This document shows positions 5,684 to 6,582 of a DNA stretch of 6,582 nucleotides, piece after piece; the stretch's first letter is position 1, and each line of letters starts with the position of its first letter. Source of the DNA: Candidatus Nomurabacteria bacterium. Its GTDB lineage: Bacteria; Patescibacteriota; Minisyncoccia; Phycocordibacterales; UBA9973. Where the stretch lies: contig JAHFNN010000047.1 in assembly GCA_023267315.1 (NCBI GenBank), forward strand, positions 1 to 6,582. Direction: 5' to 3'. Position numbers and translations under genes: made by a program. The notes beneath the pieces are model-generated. The model was not told the origin of the DNA. It searched no databases and saw only the letters and a list, made by a program, of their open reading frames with translations.

Positions 5684-5702
5684 TGTCTAGAATTTTATTG
5701 AG

Positions 5703-6161
5703 ATGAAAAAAAGATCACTAAAAAAGAATATTATTATTTTTGGCAGCTCATGTCTTGTAGGCTTCGTGATTTTTCTCAGTGTCTGGTATAGAACTTCTTC
5801 TACGGTCGAGATTTCTCCCCCAGAGAAAAAAATGCCGATAGATACTGTTGTCATAACTAATAAAAAAGATACTGTGGCAACAATTTCAGCTGTAATTCGA
5901 GTGGGTAGTGAGAATACGGCGATTTCTGTTAATCTCGGAGGAACACTCTACGATGGTATGGTACACGCGAGAGAGCAGGGGAGTTTGCCTTTTTCTGGGA
6001 AATTATATCCATCGCTCGGATTTTTTGTAACCGATATCGGATCACTGCATTCAGGAAATGGAAAAAATTTATTGTATTACGTTAATGGGAAGGATCCGTC
6101 GGTAGGTGTTTCATCCTACAAATTACAAATGGGCGATGTTGTCGAATGGAAACTTGAATAA
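5703..6161 (+). CDS. Membrane-anchored DUF4430 protein (transcobalamin-like domain)
   Basis: This 152-residue protein starts with a very basic N-terminus (MKKRSLKKN) and a single hydrophobic helix (about 10-29), so the rest should lie outside the membrane. After a linker rich in Pro, Lys and Thr (about 30-58), residues about 59-152 match DUF4430. The marks are a TLYDGMVHA helix start (81-89), LGFFVTDIGSL (105-115), NLLYYVNGK (122-130), VGVSSYKLQMGD (134-145) and a closing VEWKLE. DUF4430 is related to the cobalamin-contacting C-terminal domain of intrinsic factor and transcobalamin. C17 lies within the hydrophobic helix but lacks a proper lipobox (Gly rather than Leu at -3), so a lipoprotein is unlikely. 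The gene is the first behind the cobalamin riboswitch, supporting a role in surface corrinoid capture or handover to the ECF transporter. Actual corrinoid binding is inferred. Confidence 0.88.
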   Translation: MKKRSLKKNIIIFGSSCLVGFVIFLSVWYRTSSTVEISPPEKKMPIDTVVITNKKDTVATISAVIRVGSENTAISVNLGGTLYDGMVHAREQGSLPFSGKLYPSLGFFVTDIGSLHSGNGKNLLYYVNGKDPSVGVSSYKLQMGDVVEWKLE

Positions 6162-6168
6162 ATAATAT

Positions 6169-6582
6169 ATGAAATACACAAAAATAATTATCGGAATTTT
6201 TATCACAGTATTTTTTTTAGGGATAACGATTAATGCACGTGCAGATACCCAAGGAGGATCTTCTGACACGGTTTCTGTGCTCATTAGAAATGGTGATACG
6301 GTGATATATTCGGGTGCAGTTCCGTTTCCAGTAGCTGGTACTATTTCAGTACTCGATGACACCAGTACTACACATGACATTAATACACAAAGTGTGCTTG
6401 GGATTTTATATGCTCTTGATCAATCTAGTGATGCTTTCTCGATTTCTGATCTTGCGTACTATACGTCATTTCATGCGTTTTATTTGAAGTGTATTTCTTC
6501 ATCATCTACTGGTTCACTTTGTGATAATTGGCAGTATGCTGTTGATGGAAATTTTCCTGGTTCCGGTTTAGATTCAACAATG
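6169..6582 (+). CDS. Secreted DUF4430-like protein, 3' end beyond the window
   Basis: The frame opens with ATG 7 nt after the previous stop and stays open for 138 codons to the window edge. Residues 1-25 form a clear signal peptide: MKYTK, a hydrophobic core, then ARA before D26 as a likely signal peptidase I site. The mature part begins with VSVLIRNGDTVIYSG (35-49), a beta-strand pattern. It continues with TQSVLGILYALD (73-84), ISDLAYYTSFHAFYLKCI (92-109) and SLCDNWQYAVDGNFPGSGLD (116-135). The W-Q-Y-x-V-D-G segment corresponds to the W-x-Y-x-V-N-G core of DUF4430. C108 and C118 are spaced to form a disulfide outside the cell. The C-terminal part, which could hold further repeats or a membrane anchor, is missing. 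It is presumably co-transcribed with the 5703 gene and controlled by the same riboswitch. The family call is good; corrinoid binding is inference. Confidence 0.8.
   Translation, partial: MKYTKIIIGIFITVFFLGITINARADTQGGSSDTVSVLIRNGDTVIYSGAVPFPVAGTISVLDDTSTTHDINTQSVLGILYALDQSSDAFSISDLAYYTSFHAFYLKCISSSSTGSLCDNWQYAVDGNFPGSGLDSTM

Noticed and set aside
5604..5690. 28-residue frame running through the riboswitch expression platform
   Set aside because: A frame this long is common by chance, and it coincides with bases constrained by the hairpins and terminator. No start signal is visible.
6123..6380. 85-codon minus-strand frame opposite the two DUF4430 genes
   Set aside because: It lies antisense to clear signal-peptide and DUF4430 coding sequence and its product has no recognisable features.
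1..6582. CRISPR array, tRNA, rRNA or transposase
   Set aside because: No regularly spaced repeats, cloverleaf-forming segments, rRNA-like blocks or transposase motifs were seen on either strand.

Overview
This window most likely comes from a member of the Candidate Phyla Radiation (Patescibacteria, Parcubacteria-like). The reasons are its low-to-moderate GC, compact layout, translation starts with no recognisable Shine-Dalgarno sequence, several small membrane proteins of unknown function, and a class II (vitamin B12-dependent) ribonucleotide reductase. The lineage is inferred from these traits and not from a marker gene.

Layout. Bases 1-183 hold no gene but carry a GC-rich, foldable element of about 125 nt, closed by a 13-bp inverted repeat. 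A two-helix membrane protein (184-663, +) converges on a DUF2127 membrane protein (713-1204, -) across a shared bidirectional terminator hairpin. The intergenic region 1205-1371 contains a mirrored pair of promoter-like arms. A four-helix orphan membrane protein follows (1372-1737, +) and ends in an 18-bp terminator hairpin. The gap 1738-2065 carries a plausible sigma70-type promoter flanked by an exact DnaA-box sequence and an operator-like dyad.

From 2066 onward everything recognisable relates to cobalamin. Three genes are packed with 2-nt gaps: an ECF-transporter S component (2066-2623), an adenosylcobalamin-dependent ribonucleoside-triphosphate reductase with an N-terminal ATP-cone (2626-4896), and a PduO-type cob(I)alamin adenosyltransferase (4899-5465). 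A compact cobalamin riboswitch follows, with a legible terminator/antiterminator switch (about 5516-5682). Behind it are two genes for exported DUF4430 proteins (5703-6161, and 6169 to the window end, incomplete). DUF4430 is related to the C-terminal beta domain of transcobalamin and intrinsic factor.

Taken together, 2066-6582 reads as a cobalamin scavenging-to-DNA-precursor module. The exported DUF4430 proteins would capture corrinoid at the surface, the ECF S component would carry it in, the adenosyltransferase would make AdoCbl, and the reductase would use it to make dNTPs. Only the capture genes sit directly behind the riboswitch. The link between these steps is inference from gene order and domain identity. 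No EcfA/EcfT energising module is in the window.
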